Assembly: GCA_036272935.1 (NCBI GenBank) | Contig: DATAXP010000071.1 | Location: forward strand, 1 to 59,173 | Direction: 5' to 3' | Length of the DNA stretch: 59,173 bases | Origin: DATAXP01 sp036272935 | Lineage (GTDB): Bacteria; Planctomycetota; Planctomycetia; Pirellulales; PNKZ01 | Shown: positions 36,009 through 44,518 of the stretch, one piece after another | Layout: each line of letters begins with the position of its first letter | How positions within the stretch are numbered: position 1 is the first letter of the stretch | The notes under the pieces: generated by a model | The model's input: only the letters and a program-made list of their open reading frames with translations | Database searches by the model: none | What the model was told of the DNA's origin: nothing | Made by a program: the position numbers and the translations under genes

Positions 36009-37418
36009 TTAGCGCGGTGCCCCGACTGCCGCAGCCGCAAGGTCGTAACCCTGCGCCGCCACGATCTCGCACGGCACAATCTGCCCCGCCTTCAATCGCT
36101 TGCCGGTGACGTACACCACGGAATCGACATCAGGCGCGTCGGCATAGGTCCGACCGATCCACACATCGCGCTCGCCGGGGACCGGCATATCCAATAATGC
36201 TTCACAATGCGTGCCGATGCGAGCCTCGTTCCACTCGAATGCGATCCTTTGCTGCTCGGCCATGAGCCGGTCGCGCCGAGCCTGCCGGATTTCCTCGGGC
36301 ACCTGGTCCCCGAGCCGGGCGGACGGCGTGTCGGGCTCGAAGGAATACGTGAACACTCCCAACCGCTCGAAGCGCTGTTGCCGCACGAACTCGACCAGCT
36401 CTTCGAATTGGTCGTCGGTCTCGCCGGGGAAGCCGGTGATGAACGTGGTGCGCAGCACCAGCCCGGGAATCGCTTGCCGCAGCCGCTCGACCAGCGCAAC
36501 GGTTTCGGCCTTGCCCACTCGCCGCTGCATGCGCTTCAGCACCGGATCGCTGATGTGCTGAAGCGGCATGTCGAGGTACGGCAGGATTTTCTTTGCCCCG
36601 GCCAGCACGTCGATCAATTCGTCGGTGAAGTACATCGGGTACAGGTACATCACGCGAATCCAGTCGATGCCCTCGATCGCGTCCAGCTCGCGCAGCAGCT
36701 CGGCCAGGCGCGGCCGGCCGTACAGGTCCGTGCCGTAGTACGTCGTGTCCTGGGCCACGATGTTCAGCTCGCGCACGCCGTCGGCCGCCAGCTCGCGGGC
36801 CTCGGCCAGCACTTCTTCCATCGGCTTGGTGGCGTGCTTGCCGCGCATCTTGGGGATCGCGCAGAACGTACACAGGCGATCGCAGCCTTCGGAAATCTTC
36901 AGGAAAGCGAAATGCCGCGGCGTGATCCGCATCCGGCCACGGTCCGACAGCGCCACCGACGGTGCGGGACGAAACACCGTCCGCTGCTCGTCGAGCCGTC
37001 CAACCAGCCGGTCGGCCACCTTCGTGACCTGTTCACGGCCAAACACGCCCACCAGGTGGTCGATCTCCGGCAACTCGGCGAGCAACGCCTCCTTTTGCCG
37101 CTCGGCCAGACAGCCCGAAACGATCACCCCGCGTGTGCCGCCACGCTGCTTCAGCGCGAGCATCTCGCGGATCGTGGCATACGACTCCGCCCGGGCCTGT
37201 TCGATGAAACCGCAGGTGTTGACGATCACGAAATCGGCCCCTTCGGGCTCGGCGACCATGCGGTAGCCATCGAGCTGCAACAGGCCGAGCATCCGCTCGC
37301 TATCGACGAGGTTTTTGGGGCATCCGAGGCTGACGAACGAGTAGGTCCCCTTCACCGACTCGGAAGAAGCAGCGAGCGGCTTGGCGGCGAGAATGGGTAG
37401 GGCCGTCGTTGAGGGCAT
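36009..37418 (-). CDS. rimO: Ribosomal protein uS12 methylthiotransferase RimO
   Basis: From the ATG at 37418 this has 469 residues. The UPF0004 N-terminal domain holds three cysteines for the auxiliary cluster: SLGCPKNLVDSE, IVNTCGFIEQAR and IVSGCLAERQKE. The radical-SAM motif is CDRLCTFCAIPKMRGKHATK (CxxxCxxC). The TRAM domain is at the C-terminus (about 400-460). RimO rather than MiaB is indicated by KISEGCDRLCTFCAIPKMRG and LVDSERM. It methylthiolates the aspartate of uS12. The upstream open frame to 37538 is not used because it holds an unlikely N-terminal tail. Confidence 0.95.
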   Translation of the reverse strand: MPSTTALPILAAKPLAASSESVKGTYSFVSLGCPKNLVDSERMLGLLQLDGYRMVAEPEGADFVIVNTCGFIEQARAESYATIREMLALKQRGGTRGVIVSGCLAERQKEALLAELPEIDHLVGVFGREQVTKVADRLVGRLDEQRTVFRPAPSVALSDRGRMRITPRHFAFLKISEGCDRLCTFCAIPKMRGKHATKPMEEVLAEARELAADGVRELNIVAQDTTYYGTDLYGRPRLAELLRELDAIEGIDWIRVMYLYPMYFTDELIDVLAGAKKILPYLDMPLQHISDPVLKRMQRRVGKAETVALVERLRQAIPGLVLRTTFITGFPGETDDQFEELVEFVRQQRFERLGVFTYSFEPDTPSARLGDQVPEEIRQARRDRLMAEQQRIAFEWNEARIGTHCEALLDMPVPGERDVWIGRTYADAPDVDSVVYVTGKRLKAGQIVPCEIVAAQGYDLAAAAVGAPR

Positions 37419-37581
37419 CGACCGAGCAATCCTTCGATGTGGTGGCCGTTCGTCGTAACTGTTTATCTGGAGGAGCCGAACGACATCGAACCGTTGAACG
37501 GCAACCGGGGTAGAATGAACGAATGACAGCCCCATCATATACGCTCGGGGCGCAAAGTGTCACTTATTAGGCTTTCGAACG

Positions 37582-38901
37582 ATGGCTGAACAATCGAAGC
37601 GACTCATTCGCCTTGCCACAGCAGCCGTGATCTTCTCGGCAATGGTGGTTCATCCCGCCCTGGCGGCTCCGCCGCAAACGCCGAACATTGTGTTCATCGT
37701 CGCGGACGACGAGTGCTGGCGCGATTACTCGTTCATGGGTCACCCCCACATTCGCACGCCGAACATTGATACGCTGGCGAGCCAAAGCCTGGTGTTTCGC
37801 AACGCGTATGTGACATCGAGTCTTTGCCGTGCCAGCCTCGCGGCGATGCTCAGCGGCTTGTACCCCCATCAGCATCGGATCACGAGCAACGAAGCGGCGT
37901 GGCCGAAGGGCGTTCCCGCTCGAGAAGTCGGTTTGCATCCGACGTTTCGAGAAGAATCGCGACGGATGATTGACTTCGTCGACCGCGTGCCCATGTTGCC
38001 GCGAACCCTGGGTGCACACGGTTACAAAAGCTTCCAGACCGGTAAATGGTGGGAAGGGGATTTTAGCCGTGGTGGGTTTACCGACGGGATGAGCCGTGGT
38101 GGCCACCACGGCGACAAGGGTCTCGACATCGGTCGCGTCACCATGCAACCGATTTACGACTTTATCGACCGCGCGACAGCCGCGGGCGATCCGTTCTTGG
38201 TGTGGTACGCGCCGATGTTGCCGCATTCTCCGCATGATCCGCCGGAGCGTCTGTTGAAGCATTACGAGAGCGTCGCGCCTTCGGATCAAATCGCTAAGTA
38301 CTGGGCAATGTGCGAGTGGCTCGATGAAACCTGCGGCCAATTGCTGGGATATCTGGACTCGAAGCAATTGCGAGAGAAAACGCTCGTGATCTTTTTGGCC
38401 GACAACGGTTGGATTCAGCGGGCCGACTCTGCCGGCCCCGCGGCGCGCTCCAAGGCGTCGCCGTACAACGGCGGTTTGCGCACGCCGTTGCTGTTGAGCA
38501 TGCCCGGCCGCATCGCGCCCGACGAATGTCCATCGATGGCCATCAGCATCGATCTCGCCCCGACCATCTTGTCGTTCGTCGGATTGAAGCCGACGGACCA
38601 GATGCAAGGAATCAACCTGCTCGACCCCGCCGCGCGCGCCAATCGGCACACGATCTTCGGCGAGTGTTTTAACGTGAACGCCGTCGACCTCAATCGCCCG
38701 GCCACCAGCCTCAAGTGGCGCTGGTGCATCGACGACAATTGGAAGCTCATTCTGCCCCATGCGCCCAATTTGCCGGCGGCGGCGGAGTTGTACGACCTGC
38801 AGGCCGATCCCGACGAGACGAAGAACCTCGCCAACGAGCAGCCCGCGAAGGTCAGCTCGCTGGAGCGGTTGCTAGACGCTTGGTGGTCGCCCGAACGCTA
38901 A
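37582..38901 (+). CDS. Secreted sulfatase-family protein with CxAxL active-site motif
   Basis: A 439-residue alkaline-phosphatase-superfamily protein. The signal peptide ends near ALAAP (residues about 1-28). The sulfatase pattern is clear: NIVFIVADDECWRDYSFMGH for metal binding, HPHIRTPNIDTLASQSLVFR, GYKSFQTGKWW, and the ADNGW metal site (LVIFLADNGWIQ). The expected C/S-x-P/A-S-R cassette reads TSSLCRASLAAMLSG, where leucine replaces the arginine that guides formylglycine maturation. It may still bind sulfate esters, or represent a variant subfamily. The gene is preceded by rimO's promoter region and faces the ImmA/IrrE gene. Confidence 0.88.
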   Translation: MAEQSKRLIRLATAAVIFSAMVVHPALAAPPQTPNIVFIVADDECWRDYSFMGHPHIRTPNIDTLASQSLVFRNAYVTSSLCRASLAAMLSGLYPHQHRITSNEAAWPKGVPAREVGLHPTFREESRRMIDFVDRVPMLPRTLGAHGYKSFQTGKWWEGDFSRGGFTDGMSRGGHHGDKGLDIGRVTMQPIYDFIDRATAAGDPFLVWYAPMLPHSPHDPPERLLKHYESVAPSDQIAKYWAMCEWLDETCGQLLGYLDSKQLREKTLVIFLADNGWIQRADSAGPAARSKASPYNGGLRTPLLLSMPGRIAPDECPSMAISIDLAPTILSFVGLKPTDQMQGINLLDPAARANRHTIFGECFNVNAVDLNRPATSLKWRWCIDDNWKLILPHAPNLPAAAELYDLQADPDETKNLANEQPAKVSSLERLLDAWWSPER

Positions 38902-39017
38902 TCGCTGTGGCCTTGTGATAGAAAATCGTCGCGCGGCAACCCTCGTACCTCGCGCAGCAGCCAGCGACTCTCGGTCTCCGGCTACGATCGGACAAGTCAG
39001 GCATTACGCCCGAATTC

Positions 39018-39068
39018 TTGCTTGCCAGTGGTCGCTGGCACGATAATATGTACATGTGTACAGTATAT
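39018..39068 (+). promoter_or_regulatory. Promoter with palindromic operator candidate for the ImmA/IrrE-like gene
   Basis: TTGCTT (39018-39023) and GATAAT (39042-39047), 18 bases apart, form a plausible promoter. Directly on its downstream edge, TGTACA-TG-TGTACA (39049-39062) is a perfect inverted repeat because TGTACA is its own reverse complement. It is flanked by ATA and GTATAT. A repressor sitting here would block the start. ImmA/IrrE peptidases normally cleave such a repressor, but no repressor gene is adjacent. Confidence 0.4.
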
Positions 39069-39083
39069 CGAGCAGGTCGCACG

Positions 39084-39869
39084 ATGCTTCCCGAGATCCC
39101 GTCCGAGCAATACGCCGCGGCGTTGGACGAAACCATCGACGAAATGTTGACGACGGCCCGGATCGAGCGGCCGCCGGTCAATCCATTGCAGCTCGCCGAG
39201 GCGCTGGGGATTGTGGTGGCGCGCGATGATCGGCAGACCGGTCGGGGCCGGTACGTGCGTCTGCGTGCGTTCGCCGGCCGAGGTACAGCCGCTGCCGACA
39301 GCGAGGATCGGCTGGTCGTCGAACCGCCAACGCAGGCGTCGATCTTGTTGCGCGACGATCCGCGCCAGGAGCGCCGGCACTGGGCGCTGGCCCACGAGCT
39401 GGGCGAGCACGCCGCGGTGCACGTGTTTCATCGGCTGGGCGTCGATCCGCGCGAGGCGCCCGCGGCGGCGCGCGAATCGATCGCCAATCACCTTGCCAGC
39501 CGGTTGCTCTTGCCCGCGGCCTGGTTGGCGCGCGACGCCGGGGAGTGCGGCTGGGACTTGTTCGCTTTGAAGCGGCGCTACGCGACCGCCAGCCACGAGT
39601 TGATTGCCCGGCGGATGCTCGATTTCGACTTGCCGGTGGTGGTGACGATCTGCGACCAGGGGCAGGTCAGCTTTCGGCGGGGAGCGTTTGGCCGGCGGGG
39701 ACCACCGATGAATACGCTAGAGCATGCCTGTTGGCAACGGGTGCATCGCCGCGGATGTATGGCACAAGATCAGCACGATGCGTTGCTGGTGCGCTGCTGG
39801 CCGATCCACGAGCGGGGGTGGAAGCGCGAAATTCTGCGGACCGAGCTTTCCGAAGCCTCAGCCGCTTGA
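39084..39869 (+). CDS. ImmA/IrrE-family metallo-endopeptidase
   Basis: From the ATG at 39084 it has 261 residues. HWALAHELGEHAAVHVF (about 96-112) holds the HExxH zinc motif of COG2856. The AARESIANHLASRLLLPAAW segment after it gives the conserved N/E-type third ligand region and the substrate-strand motif LLLP. No DNA-binding XRE domain is fused, unlike many ImmA proteins. A C-terminal extension (about 165-261) has a WPIHERGWKREILRTE tail of unknown role. The family cleaves repressors such as ImmR or DdrO to switch on mobile elements or stress genes. Both possibilities remain open here. Confidence 0.9.
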   Translation: MLPEIPSEQYAAALDETIDEMLTTARIERPPVNPLQLAEALGIVVARDDRQTGRGRYVRLRAFAGRGTAAADSEDRLVVEPPTQASILLRDDPRQERRHWALAHELGEHAAVHVFHRLGVDPREAPAAARESIANHLASRLLLPAAWLARDAGECGWDLFALKRRYATASHELIARRMLDFDLPVVVTICDQGQVSFRRGAFGRRGPPMNTLEHACWQRVHRRGCMAQDQHDALLVRCWPIHERGWKREILRTELSEASAA

Positions 39870-39977
39870 GCGACGACCCTGACCGCCACGTAGATTGCGG
39901 CACTCCGCCAGCTTAGAATGGCGCGGCGGCGGCGCACGCCAGTCGTTTCGTGGCTTGTTCTTATGAGGGTTTGATCC

Positions 39978-41147
39978 ATGTGCATGGTTTTGCGCGGTGG
40001 GGTGTGTCGTTGCGCCGTGGCGGCAGTGATTGTGTTGCTGGGTGTCAGCGGGACCACACGCGCGGAACTTCAACAGCAAGTCGAGTTGCCGAAGCTGACG
40101 ACGCAGGAGCCCATCGAACTGGGAACGATCCCCGAGGCTGAAGTTGCCGAGTGCAAGCTGACGGTGCTCAATGCGACGGCGCAATCGAGCAACGCCCCGG
40201 CTCGCGGCTACAGTTGCATCAAAGAGAACGGCACATGGTATGTACGGTTCGACCCGGCGCCTGGCTCGCCGTTGGCAACCATCCGGTTCGACAAGAACCG
40301 GCTGCTGTTCCAGTGGGCTGCCGATGCTGAGCGTTCGCTCGCCGGCGGGCTGCGGAACTGCGTGTTGACGGTCGAGCATGGCAAAACGGTCGAGGCCGTG
40401 GCCCTGCGCACCCCGATTCGCTCCGCAGCCAAGCCGCTCGATCTGTCGCGAGAAACAAACACCGAAGCAGTGGAAGTCGACGACCTACCTGCCGTGGATC
40501 GGTTCTCGTTCGAGGTGACGGGGCTGCAAGGATACGACGGAACGCTGACGTTTTCGCCCCCAGAGCGAAGAGCCGGTCTGACGCAGCCGGTGACGATCGT
40601 GCTCAATCCGGTGCCGACGATCTCGCTCAGCGTGCAGTTCAAGGCCACATTGACCAAGCTGGGTTCGACGTTGTCGTTGCAGGTGCAGAACCACGCCGTC
40701 GCGGGGCAAGGCGGCCAGGCCAGGCCGTTCACCATCAAGGAGGTGAACACCGCGCTGATGAAAACCAAGACGCTGATCACGAATCTCAAATCGAAATTGG
40801 CCAAAGACGAGCAACTCTATACCCAGCTCGAAAACAGGCTGGCGGCGATGAACACCCCCGCCAATCGCAACGCCAAACAACAGGCCGCTTACAACGCGCA
40901 GGTCGGCAAGCTTCAATCGCAACTGAACAACGACAAGCAGAAGCTCGACCAGTTGCGGATTCAATTGCCGACGATGGAAAACCAGTACGAGGCGCTGCCG
41001 GTGCTGGCCAAGCTGGCCACCGATCTCGACGGACACGCGACGATCGAATTCCGCGTGCTCTATCTCGTCGAGAAGCAGTTCGTCGTCCTGTACTCCACCG
41101 AGCACGCTCCGGCCACTCCTCCTCCGCCGGTGCAGAATGTCTATTAA
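39978..41147 (+). CDS. Secreted coiled-coil protein of unknown function
   Basis: A 389-residue protein with a GAGGG-like ribosome site before the ATG. A signal peptide (CRCAVAAVIVLLGVSGTTRA) is followed by a beta-rich half (VELPKLTTQEPIELGTIPEA, then PERRAGLTQPVTIVLNPVPT). Residues about 255-330 form a helical coiled coil (LITNLKSKLAKDEQLYTQLE, then KLQSQLNNDKQKLDQLRIQL). The C-terminal strand region closes it. The stop overlaps the stop of the convergent gene. The pattern (beta domain, coiled coil, strand) recalls periplasmic or surface-layer scaffold proteins, but I know no named relative. Confidence 0.75.
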   Translation: MCMVLRGGVCRCAVAAVIVLLGVSGTTRAELQQQVELPKLTTQEPIELGTIPEAEVAECKLTVLNATAQSSNAPARGYSCIKENGTWYVRFDPAPGSPLATIRFDKNRLLFQWAADAERSLAGGLRNCVLTVEHGKTVEAVALRTPIRSAAKPLDLSRETNTEAVEVDDLPAVDRFSFEVTGLQGYDGTLTFSPPERRAGLTQPVTIVLNPVPTISLSVQFKATLTKLGSTLSLQVQNHAVAGQGGQARPFTIKEVNTALMKTKTLITNLKSKLAKDEQLYTQLENRLAAMNTPANRNAKQQAAYNAQVGKLQSQLNNDKQKLDQLRIQLPTMENQYEALPVLAKLATDLDGHATIEFRVLYLVEKQFVVLYSTEHAPATPPPPVQNVY

Positions 41148-42001
41148 AGGCAACTTCGTTCACTAGCCAATGCATCGGCAAGTTGCCGCAGTAGCTCGTC
41201 GAGCAGCAATGGCTTGCGCATGATGGCTGTCGCGCCGCTGGAACGCCAGGCAGCGTGATGCTCCGGCCGCGCGAAGTTGACGAGCACCAACGCAGGTACT
41301 GACCAGCGATCGGTCCAGCGACGCAGCGCGGCGTGCAACGCCGCGTCGCCGCCGTCCGGCACATCCCAGATCAACACAGCCGGCGGCGTCGCGATCGGCG
41401 GTGTGTCGGCGCGGGCCGTCACGGCATTCATCCCGCACCGGGCGCAGGCATCGGCTAGCATATGGGCCATCTCGGCACAGGAACTGACGATGATCGCCAA
41501 GCCGCGCCGAGCACAACGATCGCTCGCGCCACCGAGTTCAGCCAGCACGCGCTCTTCGTCGGTGACGGTGGCCGGCAAGGCCCAGCTTGGGCACTGTCCG
41601 CGCTCGCAGCTCCGTTGCTGCTCGGCCCAGGCCGCTTGCCAGCGGTGCCATGCGACGCGCACCACGCCAGCCGGCGGGCTGCCGGTGCGCAGCTCGCCAT
41701 CGCACCACGGTCCCACGAGCAGCACCACCCGCGCCAGCGGCGCTCGCCGGTTCAGCGCAACGATGTCTGCGGTCGTGAACTCTCTCGGGCGCGATTGCAC
41801 AAGCAGAATCCAATCGGCGGCGTGCTGTGAGGCCGCAAGCCAATCCATCGCATCGGCGACTGATGCGCAGCGGGTCACGCTGGCCTGTGCGTGCAGTGGG
41901 CCGAGCAGTTCGCGAAACTCATCGCGGTCCGCATCGCCCGCCACAAGCCAGTGTCGCGCGGCAACGTGGGAATCGATCGGTGTGCATTGCGCACTGCGCA
42001 T
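41144..42001 (-). CDS. Protein with two degenerate receiver-like domains
   Basis: A 285-residue protein. The first half (HWLVAGDADRDEFRELLGPL, then DWILLVQSRPREFTTADIVA and LARVVLLVG) and second half (GLAIIVSSCAEMAHMLADAC, PAVLIWDVPDGGDAALHAAL and IMRKPLLLDELLRQLADAL) each follow the response-regulator fold order. The second keeps the MRKPLLL lysine-proline. The phosphoacceptor aspartates are not in standard positions in either half, so both are probably non-phosphorylated. No output domain is present. It may act as a docking or anti-activator protein. It converges on the secreted coiled-coil gene, with overlapping stops (TTAA). Confidence 0.65.
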   Translation of the reverse strand: MRSAQCTPIDSHVAARHWLVAGDADRDEFRELLGPLHAQASVTRCASVADAMDWLAASQHAADWILLVQSRPREFTTADIVALNRRAPLARVVLLVGPWCDGELRTGSPPAGVVRVAWHRWQAAWAEQQRSCERGQCPSWALPATVTDEERVLAELGGASDRCARRGLAIIVSSCAEMAHMLADACARCGMNAVTARADTPPIATPPAVLIWDVPDGGDAALHAALRRWTDRWSVPALVLVNFARPEHHAAWRSSGATAIMRKPLLLDELLRQLADALASERSCL

Positions 42002-42086
42002 GCCATCCTCCTGGCCGGGATTCTACACGATCTTATTGTTTTGCGATCAGGCTAGACAACGTCCGCCCTCGGCCCACAATTGCGGT

Positions 42087-42806
42087 ATGGCTGACAACGA
42101 TTTTGGCGTCGACGAACTTGCCGAATATCTGCACATGACCAGCGCGCAGATCGCCCGAATGGCGGAGCGTGGTCAGCTTCCTGGCCGCAAGGCCGCAGGT
42201 CGTTGGCGGTTTTCGCAGGCCGAAATTCATCACTGGCTCGAAGACCGGATCGGAGCCTCCGACGCGCTGGAATTGGCGCGGATGGAAGACATGTTCGGCA
42301 ACGAGGCCGCGCCGAACGACGAACCAGCGGAATCGCAGCAGATCGCGGCCTTGTTGCCCGTGGCGGCGATCGAATCGTCGCTTGCGGCCCGGACGCGCAA
42401 TTCGGCGATCACCGCGATGGTCGGCGTCGCTGAGCGGACCGGCTGGCTGTGGGATGCCGAGCGTCTGGCCGAGGCGATTCGCAGTCGCGAAGAACTCTAT
42501 CCCACCGCCCTGGATAACGGCGTGGCCTTGCTCCATCCGCGACGACCGATGCCGGCAATCGTCGCCCGTCCCTTCGTTGCGTTGGGACGAACGGGACACG
42601 GTATCGTGTTCGGCAACCGCCGCGGCGCGCTCACCGATCTGTTCTTCCTGCTCTGCTCCACGACCGATCGAGGCCACCTGCATACGCTGGCCCGCTTGAG
42701 CCGGTTGATTGCCGACGACGATTTTCTCGCCGAACTACGCGCGGCGGCCGACGCCACGGCAATCCACGAGCTTATCGCCAGCCGCGAACAAGAACTTCTT
42801 TCCTAA
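42087..42806 (+). CDS. HTH-EIIA(Ntr) fusion regulator
   Basis: The 239-residue protein starts at the ATG at 42087. Residues about 5-55 are an excisionase/MerR-type helix-turn-helix (FGVDELAEYLHMTSAQIARM, then AERGQLPGRKAAGRWRFSQA and EIHHWLEDRIG). Residues about 90-235 form a PTS EIIA type-2 (PtsN) domain with the active histidine in GVALLHPRRPMPAIVARP and the FLLCSTTDRGHLHTLARLSR pattern. Planctomycetes have such fusions; the EIIA part would receive phosphate from NPr and alter the DNA-binding part. No EI/NPr gene is in the window. queG follows 17 bases later and may be co-transcribed. Confidence 0.85.
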   Translation: MADNDFGVDELAEYLHMTSAQIARMAERGQLPGRKAAGRWRFSQAEIHHWLEDRIGASDALELARMEDMFGNEAAPNDEPAESQQIAALLPVAAIESSLAARTRNSAITAMVGVAERTGWLWDAERLAEAIRSREELYPTALDNGVALLHPRRPMPAIVARPFVALGRTGHGIVFGNRRGALTDLFFLLCSTTDRGHLHTLARLSRLIADDDFLAELRAAADATAIHELIASREQELLS

Positions 42807-42823
42807 CCGACGCGCCGCCAGCC

Positions 42824-43972
42824 ATGAACGCTCGCCAACTCACCGATGCACTGAAGGGCGAAGCGCGGCAATTGGGCTTCCGGCTCACGGGAGCTTGCCC
42901 GGCCGTGTCGACGCCGGGGCTGGCGAAGTTTCACGATTGGCTCGCCGCCGGACATGCGGGGACGATGGATTATCTGCCCGCGCGCGAGCAGGCGTACCAG
43001 CATCCCGAGCACGTGCTGGCCGGCGTGCGCAGCCTGCTGATGCTCGGCTTTCCATATCGCACCGCGGAGCCGGCGATGGTCGCTCCCGGCCAGGGGCGCG
43101 TATCGCGCTACGCTTGGGGGACCGATTATCACCATCTCGTGCGCGATCGGCTGCACCGGCTGGCCGATGAGCTGCGCGAGTGGTCGCCCGGGGCACTGGC
43201 GCGCGGCGCGATCGACACCGCGCCGCTGTTGGAGCGCGACTTCGCCCGACTGGCCGGTCTGGGATGGGTCGGCAAGAACACGCTGCTGTTGAACCGCGAG
43301 GAAGGGAGTTGGTTCTTCCTGGCGGCGCTGCTCACCGACGTCGAACTGGAATACGACGCGCCGCACGCTGCCGATCACTGCGGCACCTGCCGCGCGTGCC
43401 TCGACGCCTGCCCGACCAACGCGTTCCCCGCACCCTATGTGCTCGACGCGCGGCGGTGCATCAGCTATTTGACGATCGAGCTGCGCGGTCAGGTGCCCGA
43501 GCCGCTACGCGCCGGCATCGGCGAATGGGTATTCGGTTGCGATATCTGTCAGGAGGTGTGTCCCTGGAATCGCAAGGCGCCGGCCGCCGACGAACCGCGG
43601 CTGGAACCGGCGGCGGGAATGAACCCGCTGGAGCTTTGCGAGCTGTTCGCGCTCGACGAGCAGGCGTTTCGGCAACGCTTCCGGCATTCGCCGCTCGCCA
43701 GGCCGCGGCGCGAAGGGCTACTGCGCAACGCCGCGATCGTGCTGGGCAATCAGCGAGCACCAGAGGCGCTAGCGGCACTCGAACGCGGCCTCAATGACGG
43801 CTCGGCAATGGTCCGCGGTGCCTGTGCCTGGGCCTTAGGGCAATACCACGAATCGGCCGCCCGCGAAGCGCTCGAGCGGCGTCTGACGACCGAAATCCAC
43901 CCGGAAGTGCGCGGCGAAATCGAACAGTCGCTGCATCGCGCGGTACAACCGGCGGCGGCGATGGTTCAGTGA
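42824..43972 (+). CDS. queG: Epoxyqueuosine reductase QueG
   Basis: A 382-residue enzyme that makes the last step of queuosine, reducing epoxyqueuosine in tRNA with cobalamin and two 4Fe-4S clusters. The ligands are in HCGTCRACLDACPTNAF (with the C of the other cluster in VFGCDICQEVCPWNRKAP). QSGF-like LGFRLTGACPAVSTPGLAKF opens the protein and LARGAIDTAPLLERDFARLA and GLGWVGKNTLLL follow. A C-terminal HEAT-like region (about 300-375, LLRNAAIVLGNQRAPEALAA, then VRGACAWALGQYHES) is typical of QueG. Cytoplasmic. Confidence 0.95.
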   Translation: MNARQLTDALKGEARQLGFRLTGACPAVSTPGLAKFHDWLAAGHAGTMDYLPAREQAYQHPEHVLAGVRSLLMLGFPYRTAEPAMVAPGQGRVSRYAWGTDYHHLVRDRLHRLADELREWSPGALARGAIDTAPLLERDFARLAGLGWVGKNTLLLNREEGSWFFLAALLTDVELEYDAPHAADHCGTCRACLDACPTNAFPAPYVLDARRCISYLTIELRGQVPEPLRAGIGEWVFGCDICQEVCPWNRKAPAADEPRLEPAAGMNPLELCELFALDEQAFRQRFRHSPLARPRREGLLRNAAIVLGNQRAPEALAALERGLNDGSAMVRGACAWALGQYHESAAREALERRLTTEIHPEVRGEIEQSLHRAVQPAAAMVQ

Positions 43973-44078
43973 AGGGGCCACCCGCTTGCATCCCCTTTCT
44001 GGTTGCAAACGCCCGGTAGGTTCGCTACTTCTAATGTCAGATCCACGAATTCACTTGCTCGGGGAGACGCATCGCCCA

Positions 44079-44480
44079 ATGGCTGAACCAACCGCCGAGA
44101 AGAAGACCGGTGCGGCGAAGAAGCGCATCCTGCTGGTCGACGACGATCACGAGATCATCGAGTCGATGCGCATGGCGCTCGAGGCCAAGGGATATGAGAC
44201 CCTTGTGGCGCGCGACGGTAACCAGGGGCTGGCCCTGGCCGAGCGTGAAGATCCCGACCTGCTGATCCTCGACATGATGATGCCCAAGCGCAGTGGCTTT
44301 CTGGTGCTGGAGAAGCTGCGGCGGACCAGGCCGGTGCCGGTGCGCGTAATCATGATCACGGCCAACGAGGGGAGCCGGCACAAGGTGTACGCCGAAATGC
44401 TGGGCGTCGACGACTACATCCGCAAGCCGTTCGCCATGGACCGCCTGCTGGAAAGCGTCGAGCGGCTGCTGACCAACTGA
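44079..44480 (+). CDS. Single-domain response regulator
   Basis: A 133-residue protein from the ATG at 44079, which follows a GGGGAGA ribosome site. An earlier ATG at 44034 is open but lacks one. The receiver domain is complete: acidic pair and strand 1 in KRILLVDDDHEIIESM, the phosphoacceptor aspartate in DLLILDMMMPKRSGF, the threonine in RVIMITANEGS, and the lysine in VDDYIRKPFAMDRLLES. There is no output domain, as in CheY-like or Spo0F-like phosphorelay proteins. No kinase gene is adjacent, so its partner is unknown. Confidence 0.92.
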   Translation: MAEPTAEKKTGAAKKRILLVDDDHEIIESMRMALEAKGYETLVARDGNQGLALAEREDPDLLILDMMMPKRSGFLVLEKLRRTRPVPVRVIMITANEGSRHKVYAEMLGVDDYIRKPFAMDRLLESVERLLTN

Positions 44481-44518
44481 GCCACGCGTCGAGCGATCGC
44501 CCAGCGGATCGCGGACCC

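Noticed and set aside
41277..42086. Upstream extension of the HTH-EIIA protein
   Set aside because: The frame is open because of GC content and is antisense to the degenerate receiver gene. The HTH domain starts right after the ATG at 42087.
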